From assembly GCA_036787815.1 (NCBI GenBank), contig DAIQOP010000127.1, positions 1-11,122 on the forward strand: 11,122 nucleotides of DNA, given 5' to 3'. The translations under genes were made by a program, and so were the position numbers. This stretch comes from DATBAK01 sp036787815 (GTDB lineage: Bacteria > Actinomycetota > Acidimicrobiia > IMCC26256 > PALSA-610). Every line of letters starts with the position of its first letter. The first letter of the stretch is position 1. This document shows positions 1 through 5,934 of the stretch, piece by piece. Below the pieces are notes generated by a model that made no database searches, had not been told where the DNA came from, and saw nothing but the letters and a program-made list of their open reading frames with translations.

Positions 1-763
1 CGAGCACGAGGCTGAGGGGGACGCTGCCGGCCGAGTCGAGCGCCCGTGCGGCCTTGCCGAGTCGACCGTCGGGACCGACCGTGGCCTGCACCTCGGCCTG
101 GTTGGTGCTCGTGAGCGGAGTGCCCACGAGCTGCCAGACCCACGCGAACGACAGCGGGCTCTCGATGGGCTGCTGCGCGACGACGAGCCAGGTGTCGATC
201 TTCGTGACGGGATCGGCGTTCTGCGGGCTGAGCGAGACGGTGATCGGGTACACGCCGCTCGAGTGCACGGAGACCCGTCGGAAGTCGCGTTTGCTGTCGG
301 GATCCTGCAACCCGATCGGCACGGTGTACTCGCCCGTGCGCGTGCGCGGCAGGAACGCGACGGCGACGGAGACGTCGTCGACCACCCGATTGTCGCCTCG
401 GCCCGCGAGCGTGTCGGAGAACCCGGTGCGCGAGGTGATCGCCGGGTGCACGGTGACGCGGAGGATGAGGTGCGCCACGGGACCCGTCAATCGGACGCCC
501 AGGCTGAAGTCGGAGCCCGGTGCCACCCACGCCGGCTCGTGGGCGAGCGTGATCGTCGGCGTGGCGACCGAGGTGACGGTCGTGGCCGGGGCCCGAGCGA
601 CCGTCTTCGGGACCGAACGCGTCGACGCCCCGAGCGACGGCGTCGACGTGGTGAGGGCGAGCACGCTGAGGGCCGCCGCGAGCGCCGCGAATCGGGTGAG
701 GCCTCGTGCCCGCCGTGCGCGTGGGCCCGGTGCTCGCCGTGCGCATGAGGTCGACGTCGTCAC
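1..763 (-). CDS. Secreted DUF6049-like protein, N-terminal part (runs off the left edge)
   Basis: The minus-strand frame is open from a GTG at 763 to the window edge, giving 254 residues. The start (VTTSTSCARRAPGPRARRAR) has an Arg-rich n-region, followed by a hydrophobic Ala/Leu stretch (about residues 24-38) and a Ser/Thr-rich stretch, so an exported or membrane-anchored protein is likely. The remainder is beta-rich in character. A segment near residues 160-185 (GVYPITVSL, DTWLVV) leads to FAWVWQLVGTPL and then GPDGRLGKAARALDSAG, an order resembling the actinobacterial DUF6049 family (mycobacterial Rv3909 type, next to the mviN-like Rv3910). That family is about 700-800 aa, so most of this gene would lie outside. 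The biochemical role of DUF6049 is not established; its usual neighbours suggest envelope biology. The family call is from memory of pattern, not alignment. A TACGCT hexamer lies 9 nt before the GTG and no Shine-Dalgarno is visible, so the mRNA may be leaderless. Confidence 0.62.
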   Translation of the reverse strand, partial: MTTSTSCARRAPGPRARRARGLTRFAALAAALSVLALTTSTPSLGASTRSVPKTVARAPATTVTSVATPTITLAHEPAWVAPGSDFSLGVRLTGPVAHLILRVTVHPAITSRTGFSDTLAGRGDNRVVDDVSVAVAFLPRTRTGEYTVPIGLQDPDSKRDFRRVSVHSSGVYPITVSLSPQNADPVTKIDTWLVVAQQPIESPLSFAWVWQLVGTPLTSTNQAEVQATVGPDGRLGKAARALDSAGSVPLSLVL

Positions 764-772
764 CGGAGAGCG

Positions 773-778
773 AGCGTA
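773..778 (-). promoter_or_regulatory. Candidate -10 box (TACGCT) of the DUF6049-like gene
   Basis: Reading the minus strand, TACGCT matches the actinobacterial TANNNT -10 consensus. It ends 9 nt before the GTG start at 763, close to the spacing at which transcription would begin at or near the start codon. No GGAGG-like sequence precedes the GTG. The hexamer is short and degenerate, so this is only a candidate. Confidence 0.4.
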
Positions 779-806
779 CCGTCGGCCGCTCGCGAGAGGT
801 GCCCGC

Positions 807-812
807 TACCCT
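807..812 (+). promoter_or_regulatory. Candidate leaderless -10 box (TACCCT) of the HDAC-family gene
   Basis: TACCCT fits TANNNT and lies 8 nt before the GTG at 821, so transcription would start at or within a base or two of the start codon. No ribosome-binding site is visible upstream. It is only 28 bp from the oppositely oriented TACGCT box at 773-778, so the 57-bp gap appears to be a compact divergent promoter. Confidence 0.45.
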
Positions 813-820
813 CGGTCACC

Positions 821-1831
821 GTGGTGCTCGTCGCAACCGACCCGCTCTTCGCCGAGCACGATCCCGGTCGTGGCCACCCCGAACGTCCGGCTCGGCTCGA
901 CGCGGTGCTCGCCGGCCTCCAGATGGTCGGCGTCGAGCTCACCGACCTGGCCCGGCGCCCGGCGACGCGCGCCGAGATCGAACGCGTGCATCCGGCCGAG
1001 TACCTCGATCTGCTCGAACGGGTGTGCTCCAGGGGCGGAGGCCCCCTCGACGCGGACACGGCGGTGAGCGAGCGCTCGTTCGAGGCCGCGACCTACGCGG
1101 CCGGTGCCGGGCTGGCGGCGATCGAGGCGCTCGATGCCGGTGGCGCCGACGGCGCGTTCCTCGCCGTGCGGCCCCCGGGCCACCACGCGGTGCCGGCGCA
1201 CGCGATGGGTTTCTGCCTGCTCAACAACGTGGCGATCGCCGCGGCGGCGCTCGTCGATCGGGGCGAGCGTGTGCTCGTCGTCGACTGGGACGCCCACCAC
1301 GGCAACGGGACCCAGGAGATCTTCGAGCGTTCCCCCGACGTGTTCTACGTGTCGTTGCACGAATGGCCGCTGTATCCCGGCACGGGCCGGCGCGACGAGA
1401 TGGGCATCGGTGCCGGGATCGGCACGACCCTCAACCTGCCCGTCCCCGCGGGTACCACCGGCGACGTGTACCTCGAGGCGCTCGACACGGTCGTCGCGCC
1501 CGCGGTCGAGCGGTTCGCCCCGACCTGGGTGCTGATCTCGGCCGGCTACGACGCGCACCGGGCGGATCCGCTCACCGGCCTCGGCCTCTCCTCGGGCGAT
1601 TTCGCCGACCTCACCGCCCGAGTCGCGGCGTTTGCCCCGGTTCCGGGCCGGCTCGTGGCCTTCCTCGAGGGCGGCTACGACCTGCGGGCGCTGTGCGATT
1701 CGGTCGCCGCGACGGTGGGGACGCTCGCGGGTGCGCCGGTGCGGCCCGAACCGGCGACCTCGGGGGGGCCCGGCGCCCGGGCCGTCGCCGCGTCGCGCGA
1801 GCTCTGGCACGGGGCCCCCGACCTGCGCTGA
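821..1831 (+). CDS. Histone deacetylase / acetylpolyamine amidohydrolase family protein
   Basis: A 336-residue zinc-dependent deacetylase of the arginase/deacetylase fold, cytoplasmic (no signal peptide). The order of motifs is that of class II-like HDACs: HPERPARL (about 19-26), RPPGHH (117-122, the tandem catalytic histidines), GFCLLNN (130-136), DWDAHHGNGT (155-164, with likely Zn ligands D157 and H159), SAGYDAH (240-246, with likely third ligand D244), and LEGGYD (282-287, with the transition-state tyrosine Y286 present rather than the class IIa histidine). All catalytic residues appear intact. The family hydrolyses amide-linked acetyl groups on lysines or polyamines (acetoin-utilisation AcuC is a relative); the substrate cannot be told from the sequence. 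GTG at 821 is chosen because the HDAC fold begins almost at once and a TANNNT box is placed for a leaderless start; GTG at 824 is possible. No acetyltransferase partner is visible nearby. Confidence 0.9.
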   Translation: MVLVATDPLFAEHDPGRGHPERPARLDAVLAGLQMVGVELTDLARRPATRAEIERVHPAEYLDLLERVCSRGGGPLDADTAVSERSFEAATYAAGAGLAAIEALDAGGADGAFLAVRPPGHHAVPAHAMGFCLLNNVAIAAAALVDRGERVLVVDWDAHHGNGTQEIFERSPDVFYVSLHEWPLYPGTGRRDEMGIGAGIGTTLNLPVPAGTTGDVYLEALDTVVAPAVERFAPTWVLISAGYDAHRADPLTGLGLSSGDFADLTARVAAFAPVPGRLVAFLEGGYDLRALCDSVAATVGTLAGAPVRPEPATSGGPGARAVAASRELWHGAPDLR

Positions 1832-1833
1832 CG

Positions 1834-1848
1834 CCCGTTCCGAACGGG
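1834..1848 (+). terminator. Small hairpin after the HDAC-family gene
   Basis: CCCGTT (1834-1839) pairs perfectly with AACGGG (1843-1848) around a CCG loop, three bases after the HDAC stop codon. There is no U-tract (TTGCT follows), so it may be a weak terminator or an mRNA-end stabiliser, and read-through into pilT is plausible. Confidence 0.3.
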
Positions 1849-1855
1849 TTGCTCC

Positions 1856-1895
1856 ACTTCCGGTCCGCTCCTGCCGATGCAGGAGTGACTTCCGG
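1856..1895 (+). promoter_or_regulatory. Perfect hairpin flanked by ACTTCCGG direct repeats, upstream of pilT
   Basis: CTCCTGC (1868-1874) and GCAGGAG (1879-1885) form a perfect 7-bp stem with a CGAT loop. On either side lies the same octamer ACTTCCGG (1856-1863 and 1888-1895); the second copy runs into the pilT Shine-Dalgarno. The symmetry suggests either an mRNA structure controlling pilT translation or a protein-binding site. It matches no riboswitch I know. Confidence 0.35.
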
Positions 1896-1907
1896 GAGGT
1901 GGGAGAG

Positions 1908-3008
1908 GTGCTGAATCTCGACGAGATCCTGCGGTACGCCGTCGCGCGAGAGGCGTCCGACGTGCACATCAAGGTCGGATCCCCGCCGGTCGTGCGCATC
2001 GACGGTCATCTCGAGCGCAGCGACTTCGAGAACGCGACACCGGCCGAGACCGAGCGCGTCGCGTTCGCGATCATGCCGAAGAACCGGGCCGAGGAGTTCC
2101 TCGAGACCGGCGAAGCCGATTTCGCGCACTCCGTCGCGGGGCTGGGCCGGTTCCGGGTGAACGTTCACCGTCAGCGCGGGTGCGTGGGTCTCGTGCTCCG
2201 GCGCGTGCAGTCGTCGATCCCGAGCTTCGAATCGCTGGGCCTCCCGCCCGCGGTGCGCCGCCTCGCCGAGAACTCGCGCGGTCTCGTGCTCGTCACCGGA
2301 CCCACCGGTTCGGGGAAGACGACGACCCTCGCCGCCATGATCGACCACATCAACACCACGATGAGCCGGCACATCGTCACGATCGAAGATCCGATCGAGG
2401 TGCTCCACGCCGACAAGAAGTCGATCGTGAACCAGCGCGAGGTCGGGACCGACACGACCGACTTCCACTCGGCGTTGCGGCGCGTCCTGCGCCAGGACCC
2501 CGACGTGATCCTGATCGGGGAGATGCGCGACCCCGAAACCGTCGCGACCGCGCTTTCGGCGGCGGAGACCGGTCACCTCGTCTTCTCGACGCTGCACACG
2601 ATCAGCGCGACCGAGTCGATCAACCGCATCATCGACTTCTTCCCCCCGTACGAGCAACGCCAGATCCGGATGGCGTTGGCCGGATCGCTGCGCGGCATCG
2701 TCAGCCAACGGCTCGTCGAGGTGCGCAACGGCGGAGGTCGGGTACCGGCGGTCGAGGTGCTCGTCGCGACGGGCCGCGTCTTCGACAAGATCGTGAACTC
2801 GGACGAGACCCACGAGATCGAGGGGATCATCGCCGACGGCGAGTACTACGGCATGCAGACGTTCGACCAGAGCCTCCTGGCGCTCTACCAGCGGGGCGTG
2901 ATCGACCTGCGCGAGGCACTCGCGGCCTCGACCCGGCCCCACGACCTGCGGTTGTTGATCGAGCAGCACACGCTCTCGCAGGCCGAGACGGCGGCGACCA
3001 CCTCGTAG
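1908..3008 (+). CDS. pilT: PilT-type type IV pilus retraction ATPase
   Basis: A 366-residue hexameric secretion/retraction ATPase of the PilT/GspE superfamily, expected at the cytoplasmic base of type IV pili, where PilT drives pilus depolymerisation. The N-terminal PAS-like domain shows ASDVHIKVGSPPVVRIDG (16-33). The core has Walker A GPTGSGKTT (131-139), an Asp-box region VTIEDPIE (157-164), Walker B DVILIGEMRD with the catalytic glutamate E205 (199-208), and a His-box STLHT (227-231). The C-terminal PilT signature AIRNLIRE is not recognisable; RVFDKIVN (290-297) followed by THEIEGII occupies that place. GTG at 1908 is chosen because GGGAGG (1894-1899) lies 8 nt upstream and the protein then starts in the usual LNLDEILRYAV manner; GTG at 1899 is an alternative. 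No pilB, pilC or pilin gene is in the window, so it is an orphan here. Its stop is 16 nt before the cca gene. Confidence 0.88.
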   Translation: MLNLDEILRYAVAREASDVHIKVGSPPVVRIDGHLERSDFENATPAETERVAFAIMPKNRAEEFLETGEADFAHSVAGLGRFRVNVHRQRGCVGLVLRRVQSSIPSFESLGLPPAVRRLAENSRGLVLVTGPTGSGKTTTLAAMIDHINTTMSRHIVTIEDPIEVLHADKKSIVNQREVGTDTTDFHSALRRVLRQDPDVILIGEMRDPETVATALSAAETGHLVFSTLHTISATESINRIIDFFPPYEQRQIRMALAGSLRGIVSQRLVEVRNGGGRVPAVEVLVATGRVFDKIVNSDETHEIEGIIADGEYYGMQTFDQSLLALYQRGVIDLREALAASTRPHDLRLLIEQHTLSQAETAATTS

Positions 3009-3024
3009 CGGCGAGACTCGGGGT

Positions 3025-4452
3025 GTGACGTCACCGCTGCCCCCGCGCCTCGCGCCGTACCTGGAGGACCAGGCACCGCTGATGCGCCTCGCGGCCCGCT
3101 TCGCGGACGCGGGGCACTCGCTGTACCTCGTCGGCGGTTGGCTGCGCGACGCGATCGCGGGCCGGGAGCTCGCCGAGCACGACATCGACCTCGCCACCGA
3201 CGCCCGGCCCGACGACATCGAGGCCGTGCTCCACGGCTGGGCCGAGCACCTGTGGCTCCAGGGCCGGCGCTTCGGCACGATCGGCGCGATGCACCAGGGG
3301 ATGCGGTTCGAGGTCACGACGTTCAGGGGCGACGTCTACCGGCCCGACAGCCGCAAGCCCGAGGTCGTCTTCGGCGACTCCGTCGAGACCGACCTCTCGC
3401 GCCGCGACTTCACGGTGAACGCGATGGCCCTCGCGCTCCCGCAGCTCGATTTCGTCGACCCCTTCGACGGGCTCGCCGATCTCGCGGCCCGGCGGCTGCG
3501 CACCCCGCTCTCCGTCGAGGTGTCGTTCCTCGACGACCCGTTGCGCATGCTGCGGGCCGCGCGCTTCGCGTCGTCGCTCGAGTTCGAGCCCGACCCGGAG
3601 GTGGTCGAGGCGATGGCCCGCCACCGCGACCGGCTCGAGATCGTGAGCGCCGAGCGGATCCGCGACGAGCTCAGCAAGCTCCTCGTCGCACCCGACCCGC
3701 AGGCGGGTCTGTGGCTCCTCGCGCGTACCCGCCTCGCCGACGAGTTCTTTCCGGAGCTCAACGCGATGCAGCTCGAGCAGGATCCGATCCACCGCCACAA
3801 GGACGTGCTCGCGCACACGATCGCCGTCGTCGCGAACACGCGCCCGGAGCTGCGCGTCCGGCTCGCCGCGCTGATGCACGACATCGGCAAGCCCAAGACG
3901 CGCGGCTACGCGCCCGGCGGGGTCACCTTCCATCACCACGAGGTCGTCGGAGCGCGCATGGCGCGCGAACGGCTCGTCGCCCTCCGCTACCCGAACGAGC
4001 TCGTCGACGAGGTCGTCTCCCTCGTCGCGCTCCACCTGCGATTCCACACGTACCGGATGGGCTGGACCGACAGTGCGGTCCGTCGCTACGTGCGCGACGC
4101 GGGCCCGCTCCTCGACGACCTGAACCACCTCACCCGGTGCGACTGCACGACGCGGAACCAGAAGAAGGCCGCCGCGTTGTCGCGCCGCATGGACGAGCTC
4201 GTGGCCCGCATCGCCGAGCTGCGCGAGCAGGAAGAGCTCGCGAGCATCAAACCGCCGCTCGACGGGCGCCAGGTGATGGAGTACCTCGGCGTCGGGCCGA
4301 GCGCGATCGTGGGCAAGGCACTCGCCTTCCTGCTCGAGGAACGGCTCGAGCACGGACCCATGAGCACCGCGGAAGCGCAGGACCGGCTCGCCGAGTGGGC
4401 ACGAGCGCGGGGGATCGAACCGGCGGCTCCGGCCGACGCCGGGCCGGGCTGA
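3025..4452 (+). CDS. cca: CCA-adding tRNA nucleotidyltransferase (class II, with HD domain)
   Basis: A 475-residue cytoplasmic enzyme of the poly(A) polymerase/CCA-adding family (annotated pcnA in mycobacteria), which adds or repairs the 3'-CCA of tRNAs using CTP and ATP. The nucleotidyltransferase head shows LVGGWLRD (35-42) and the metal-binding DxD in HDIDLAT (52-58). RRDFTVNAMAL (126-136) and the DPLRMLRAARFA segment (171-182) are typical neck motifs for template-free nucleotide recognition. The C-terminal half carries an HD phosphohydrolase domain with LMHDIGKPKT (283-292) and nearby histidines HHH (303-305), the arrangement of actinobacterial family members. The length is normal. GTG at 3025 is the only sensible start: the protein begins just before the family homology, 16 nt after the pilT stop; no clear Shine-Dalgarno is visible. 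Co-transcription with pilT is plausible. It converges on the methyltransferase gene, with 16 bp between stops. Confidence 0.93.
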   Translation: MTSPLPPRLAPYLEDQAPLMRLAARFADAGHSLYLVGGWLRDAIAGRELAEHDIDLATDARPDDIEAVLHGWAEHLWLQGRRFGTIGAMHQGMRFEVTTFRGDVYRPDSRKPEVVFGDSVETDLSRRDFTVNAMALALPQLDFVDPFDGLADLAARRLRTPLSVEVSFLDDPLRMLRAARFASSLEFEPDPEVVEAMARHRDRLEIVSAERIRDELSKLLVAPDPQAGLWLLARTRLADEFFPELNAMQLEQDPIHRHKDVLAHTIAVVANTRPELRVRLAALMHDIGKPKTRGYAPGGVTFHHHEVVGARMARERLVALRYPNELVDEVVSLVALHLRFHTYRMGWTDSAVRRYVRDAGPLLDDLNHLTRCDCTTRNQKKAAALSRRMDELVARIAELREQEELASIKPPLDGRQVMEYLGVGPSAIVGKALAFLLEERLEHGPMSTAEAQDRLAEWARARGIEPAAPADAGPG

Positions 4453-4468
4453 CGCGCGATCGCCGCGA

Positions 4469-5194
4469 TCAGACGCCGCTCTTGCGCGCGCGCCAGATGA
4501 TCGACGTGGGGATCGCCGGCCCCGGGTCGCCACTGCGGAGCGGCTCGGGCTCGAGGATCACGTCGATGCGAAAACCGGCGCGGCCCGCGGCGGCGAACAC
4601 GTCGCCGATCGTGCGCGTGTACAAGGTGATTGGCTCGCCGTCGCGATCGACCACGAGCGGCGCGCGCTCGAAGTAGGAGCGGCGCACCTCGAGGTTGCCG
4701 AGTGGCAGGGTTCCTTCGGCGGCGTCGTCGCGGCCGGTGCAGAGCGCGACGGGGTGCTCGTAGGAGAACACGAACGCGCCACCCGGGCGCAGCACGCGGT
4801 GCACCTGGCGAAAGACGCGGTCGAGATCCTCGACCTCCGCGAGCGCGTGGGAGCTGAACGCCAGGTCGATGGAGTCGGCGCGCAGGAACGCGAGGTCGGC
4901 GAGATCGCTGCGGTGCCACTCGACGCGCACCTCCTCGGCCTCGGCGCGTTGGCGACCGCGGGCGAGCTGCCGGGCCGACGCGTCGAGTGCGATGGCGTGG
5001 GCACCCTGGCGGGCCAGGGTGATCGACGCCTGGCCCTCACCGCAGCCGAGGTCGAGGACCCGCTTGCCCTTCACGTCGCCGAGCAACCGCAGCTCGCGTT
5101 CGCCGGGCATCTCGGGGCCGTAGCCCACGGTGTCGAAGCCGGCACCCGATTCGGGGCCCGAGGCCAGGCGATCCCAGGCGGTCGTGTTCGTCAC
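4469..5194 (-). CDS. Class I SAM-dependent methyltransferase
   Basis: A 241-residue Rossmann-fold methyltransferase (Methyltransf_11-like). Motif I, VLDLGCGEGQ (46-55), binds the amino-acid part of S-adenosylmethionine. The acidic end of strand beta-2, IALDAS (68-73), should bind the ribose. The motif IV region DSIDLAFSSHALAEVEDLDR (107-126) and RVLRPGGAFVFS (133-144) follow the usual order. The C-terminal third (GNLEVRRSYFERAPL onward) resembles that of small-molecule or quinone-type methyltransferases, but the substrate is not recognisable. The start is taken at GTG 5194 (VTNTTAWDRLA), because the frame upstream runs through the tandem repeat and has no protein-like features. A CAGAAT hexamer lies 6 nt before this GTG and no Shine-Dalgarno is visible. 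It is a single-gene unit. Confidence 0.85.
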   Translation of the reverse strand: MTNTTAWDRLASGPESGAGFDTVGYGPEMPGERELRLLGDVKGKRVLDLGCGEGQASITLARQGAHAIALDASARQLARGRQRAEAEEVRVEWHRSDLADLAFLRADSIDLAFSSHALAEVEDLDRVFRQVHRVLRPGGAFVFSYEHPVALCTGRDDAAEGTLPLGNLEVRRSYFERAPLVVDRDGEPITLYTRTIGDVFAAAGRAGFRIDVILEPEPLRSGDPGPAIPTSIIWRARKSGV

Positions 5195-5200
5195 GCACGG

Positions 5201-5206
5201 ATTCTG
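5201..5206 (-). promoter_or_regulatory. Candidate -10 box (CAGAAT) of the methyltransferase gene
   Basis: On the minus strand CAGAAT matches xANNNT and ends 6 nt before the GTG at 5194, consistent with a leaderless transcript. The first base departs from TANNNT, so the call is weak. Confidence 0.28.
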
Positions 5207-5208
5207 CC

Positions 5209-5257
5209 GTACTTCTGGTCGCGCTCGCCGTGTTGCGGTACTTCTGGTCGCGCTCGC
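5209..5257. repeat. 20-bp direct repeat, two copies with 29-bp period
   Basis: The 20-mer GTACTTCTGGTCGCGCTCGC occurs at 5209-5228 and again at 5238-5257. The second copy runs into the 68-bp tandem repeat, with which it shares CTGGTCGCGCTCGC. Repeats in this intergenic region are therefore layered, as expected from successive slippage or unequal exchange. Confidence 0.85.
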
Positions 5258-5384
5258 TTGCCTTGCACTGGAGCCGTGGTTCTGAGGCTCCGCCTCGGCT
5301 CGCCGCTCCGGCACCCCTGGTCGCGCTCGCTTGCCTTGCACTGGAGCCGTGGTTCTGAGGCTCCGCCTCGGCTCGCCGCTCCGG
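5244..5384. repeat. 68-bp perfect tandem duplication (73-bp period) with internal hairpins
   Basis: Copy 1 (5244-5311) and copy 2 (5317-5384) are identical over 68 bp and separated by 5 bp. Each starts CTGGTCGCGCTCGCTTGCC and ends GCCGCTCCGG. Each copy contains nested inverted repeats: GAGCC...GGCTC outside and GAGGC-TCC-GCCTC inside (copy 1 around 5271-5301, copy 2 around 5344-5374), so RNA or single-stranded DNA could fold into a 10-bp stem with one 8-nt bulge. A related start, GGTCGCGCTCGCTT, reappears after dnaB at about 10500-10513, so this may be a dispersed extragenic palindromic element of the genome. The stretch 5195-5472 holds no convincing gene. Confidence 0.88.
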
Positions 5385-5459
5385 ACGCGGGATGGGAGCA
5401 GGTCGGGGGTGCGGGAACTCGCCGCTCTGGTGCCCGTCGCCGCGGGGCGCCCATGCCCG

Positions 5460-5465
5460 TACACT
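5460..5465 (+). promoter_or_regulatory. Leaderless -10 box (TACACT) of the DUF5318 gene
   Basis: TACACT matches TANNNT and lies exactly 7 nt before the GTG at 5473, the standard distance from a -10 box to a transcription start. No Shine-Dalgarno is present, so the transcript should begin with the start codon. This also supports choosing GTG 5473 over an upstream ATG at 5392, which would have to translate through the end of the repeat region. Confidence 0.55.
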
Positions 5466-5472
5466 TTTCGGC

Positions 5473-5838
5473 GTGAGCCGCGAGATCGACTACGCCCTCG
5501 CCCGCAGGCATACGGTGCGCGACTTCCGGGCCGGCGCGCTCACCCGAGTCGACGTGTGCGACGCCCATCCGGAGCTCTTGCGGGCGGCCCGCAATCTCGG
5601 CGAGCACTCCGACGAAGACTGCCCCGTCTGCACGACTCCCGGGCTCCGGCGGGTGCGGTACGTGTACGGCGACACGCTCAAGGCCGCGAACGGCCGCTGC
5701 GTCGCCGGGGCGAAGGAGCTGGCCCGGCTGCAGGGCTCGGTCGACGAGTTCGCGTGCTACGTCGTCGAGGTGTGCGTCGACTGCGGCTGGAACTACCTCA
5801 TCCGCTCCACGATCCTCGGTCGCGGCCAGGCCGGATAG
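5473..5838 (+). CDS. DUF5318 family zinc-ribbon protein
   Basis: A 121-residue cytoplasmic protein. It matches the pattern of the actinobacterial DUF5318 family (mycobacterial Rv0049 type): IDYALARRHTVRDF near the start, VDVCDAHPELLRAARNLGE (27-45), CPVC (50-53), YVYGDTLK (63-70), and VVEVCVDCGWNYLIRSTILG near the C-terminus with CVDC at 101-104. The two CxxC pairs probably form one zinc ribbon. The family's function is unknown; the zinc ribbon suggests binding to nucleic acid or protein. The length is typical. GTG 5473 is supported by family start position and by the -10 box 7 nt upstream. In mycobacteria this gene also lies a few genes upstream of rpsF, so its position here is conserved. 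Confidence 0.85.
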   Translation: MSREIDYALARRHTVRDFRAGALTRVDVCDAHPELLRAARNLGEHSDEDCPVCTTPGLRRVRYVYGDTLKAANGRCVAGAKELARLQGSVDEFACYVVEVCVDCGWNYLIRSTILGRGQAG

Positions 5839-5859
5839 CACCGAAGCGGGCCTCCGGCG

Positions 5860-5879
5860 CGGACCCCTTGCGCGGTCCG
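5860..5879 (+). terminator. Hairpin between the DUF5318 gene and panB
   Basis: CGGACC (5860-5865) pairs with GGTCCG (5874-5879) around an 8-nt loop, 21 bp after the DUF5318 stop and directly before the candidate panB -10 box. No U-tract follows. It could end the DUF5318 transcript weakly or act as an operator for panB; the sequence does not decide. Confidence 0.3.
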
Positions 5880-5880
5880 T

Positions 5881-5886
5881 TACGCT
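5881..5886 (+). promoter_or_regulatory. Candidate -10 box (TACGCT) of panB
   Basis: TACGCT fits TANNNT and would start transcription near 5893, about 40 nt before the panB ATG, leaving room for its Shine-Dalgarno. No good -35 element is seen. The same hexamer serves as the candidate -10 of the leftmost gene. Confidence 0.35.
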
Positions 5887-5922
5887 CATCTTGCCGCCGG
5901 GAGCCGAATGGCCCTGGACGGG

Positions 5923-5930
5923 GGAGGTGG
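5923..5930 (+). promoter_or_regulatory. Shine-Dalgarno (GGAGGTGG) fixing the panB start
   Basis: GGAGGT at 5923-5928 is a strong anti-16S match 6 nt before the ATG at 5935. It selects that ATG over the in-frame ATGs at 5908 and 5959. Confidence 0.75.
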
Positions 5931-5934
5931 AGCG

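Noticed and set aside
54..1067. Long plus-strand open frame across the first kilobase
   Set aside because: Its translation is low-complexity Arg/Ser/Thr-rich with no family pattern. The opposite strand gives a signal peptide and a coherent beta-rich protein, and the second part overlaps the HDAC gene in another frame.
1832..1907. Cyclic-di-GMP riboswitch before pilT
   Set aside because: Although such riboswitches can control pilus genes, the conserved GEMM core sequences are absent and the gap is too short; only a simple hairpin is present.
1611..3317. Very long minus-strand open frame antisense to pilT
   Set aside because: Typical of high-GC DNA where antisense frames lack stops. The product is Arg/Asp/Val-rich and resembles no family, while the plus strand is clearly PilT.
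3031..4533. 500-residue minus-strand open frame antisense to cca
   Set aside because: GC-driven shadow of the cca codons; charge-rich repeats of the form LDELV/HRVH and no recognisable domain.
5209..5384. CRISPR array
   Set aside because: There are only two copies of a 68-bp unit separated by 5 bp, no 25-40 bp repeat/spacer alternation, and no cas genes.
5195..5464. N-terminal extension of the methyltransferase through the tandem repeat
   Set aside because: The frame stays open for 90 codons only because the repeat has no stop in it. The translated stretch repeats itself (SGEPRRSLRTTAPVQGKRARP) and is not part of methyltransferase folds.
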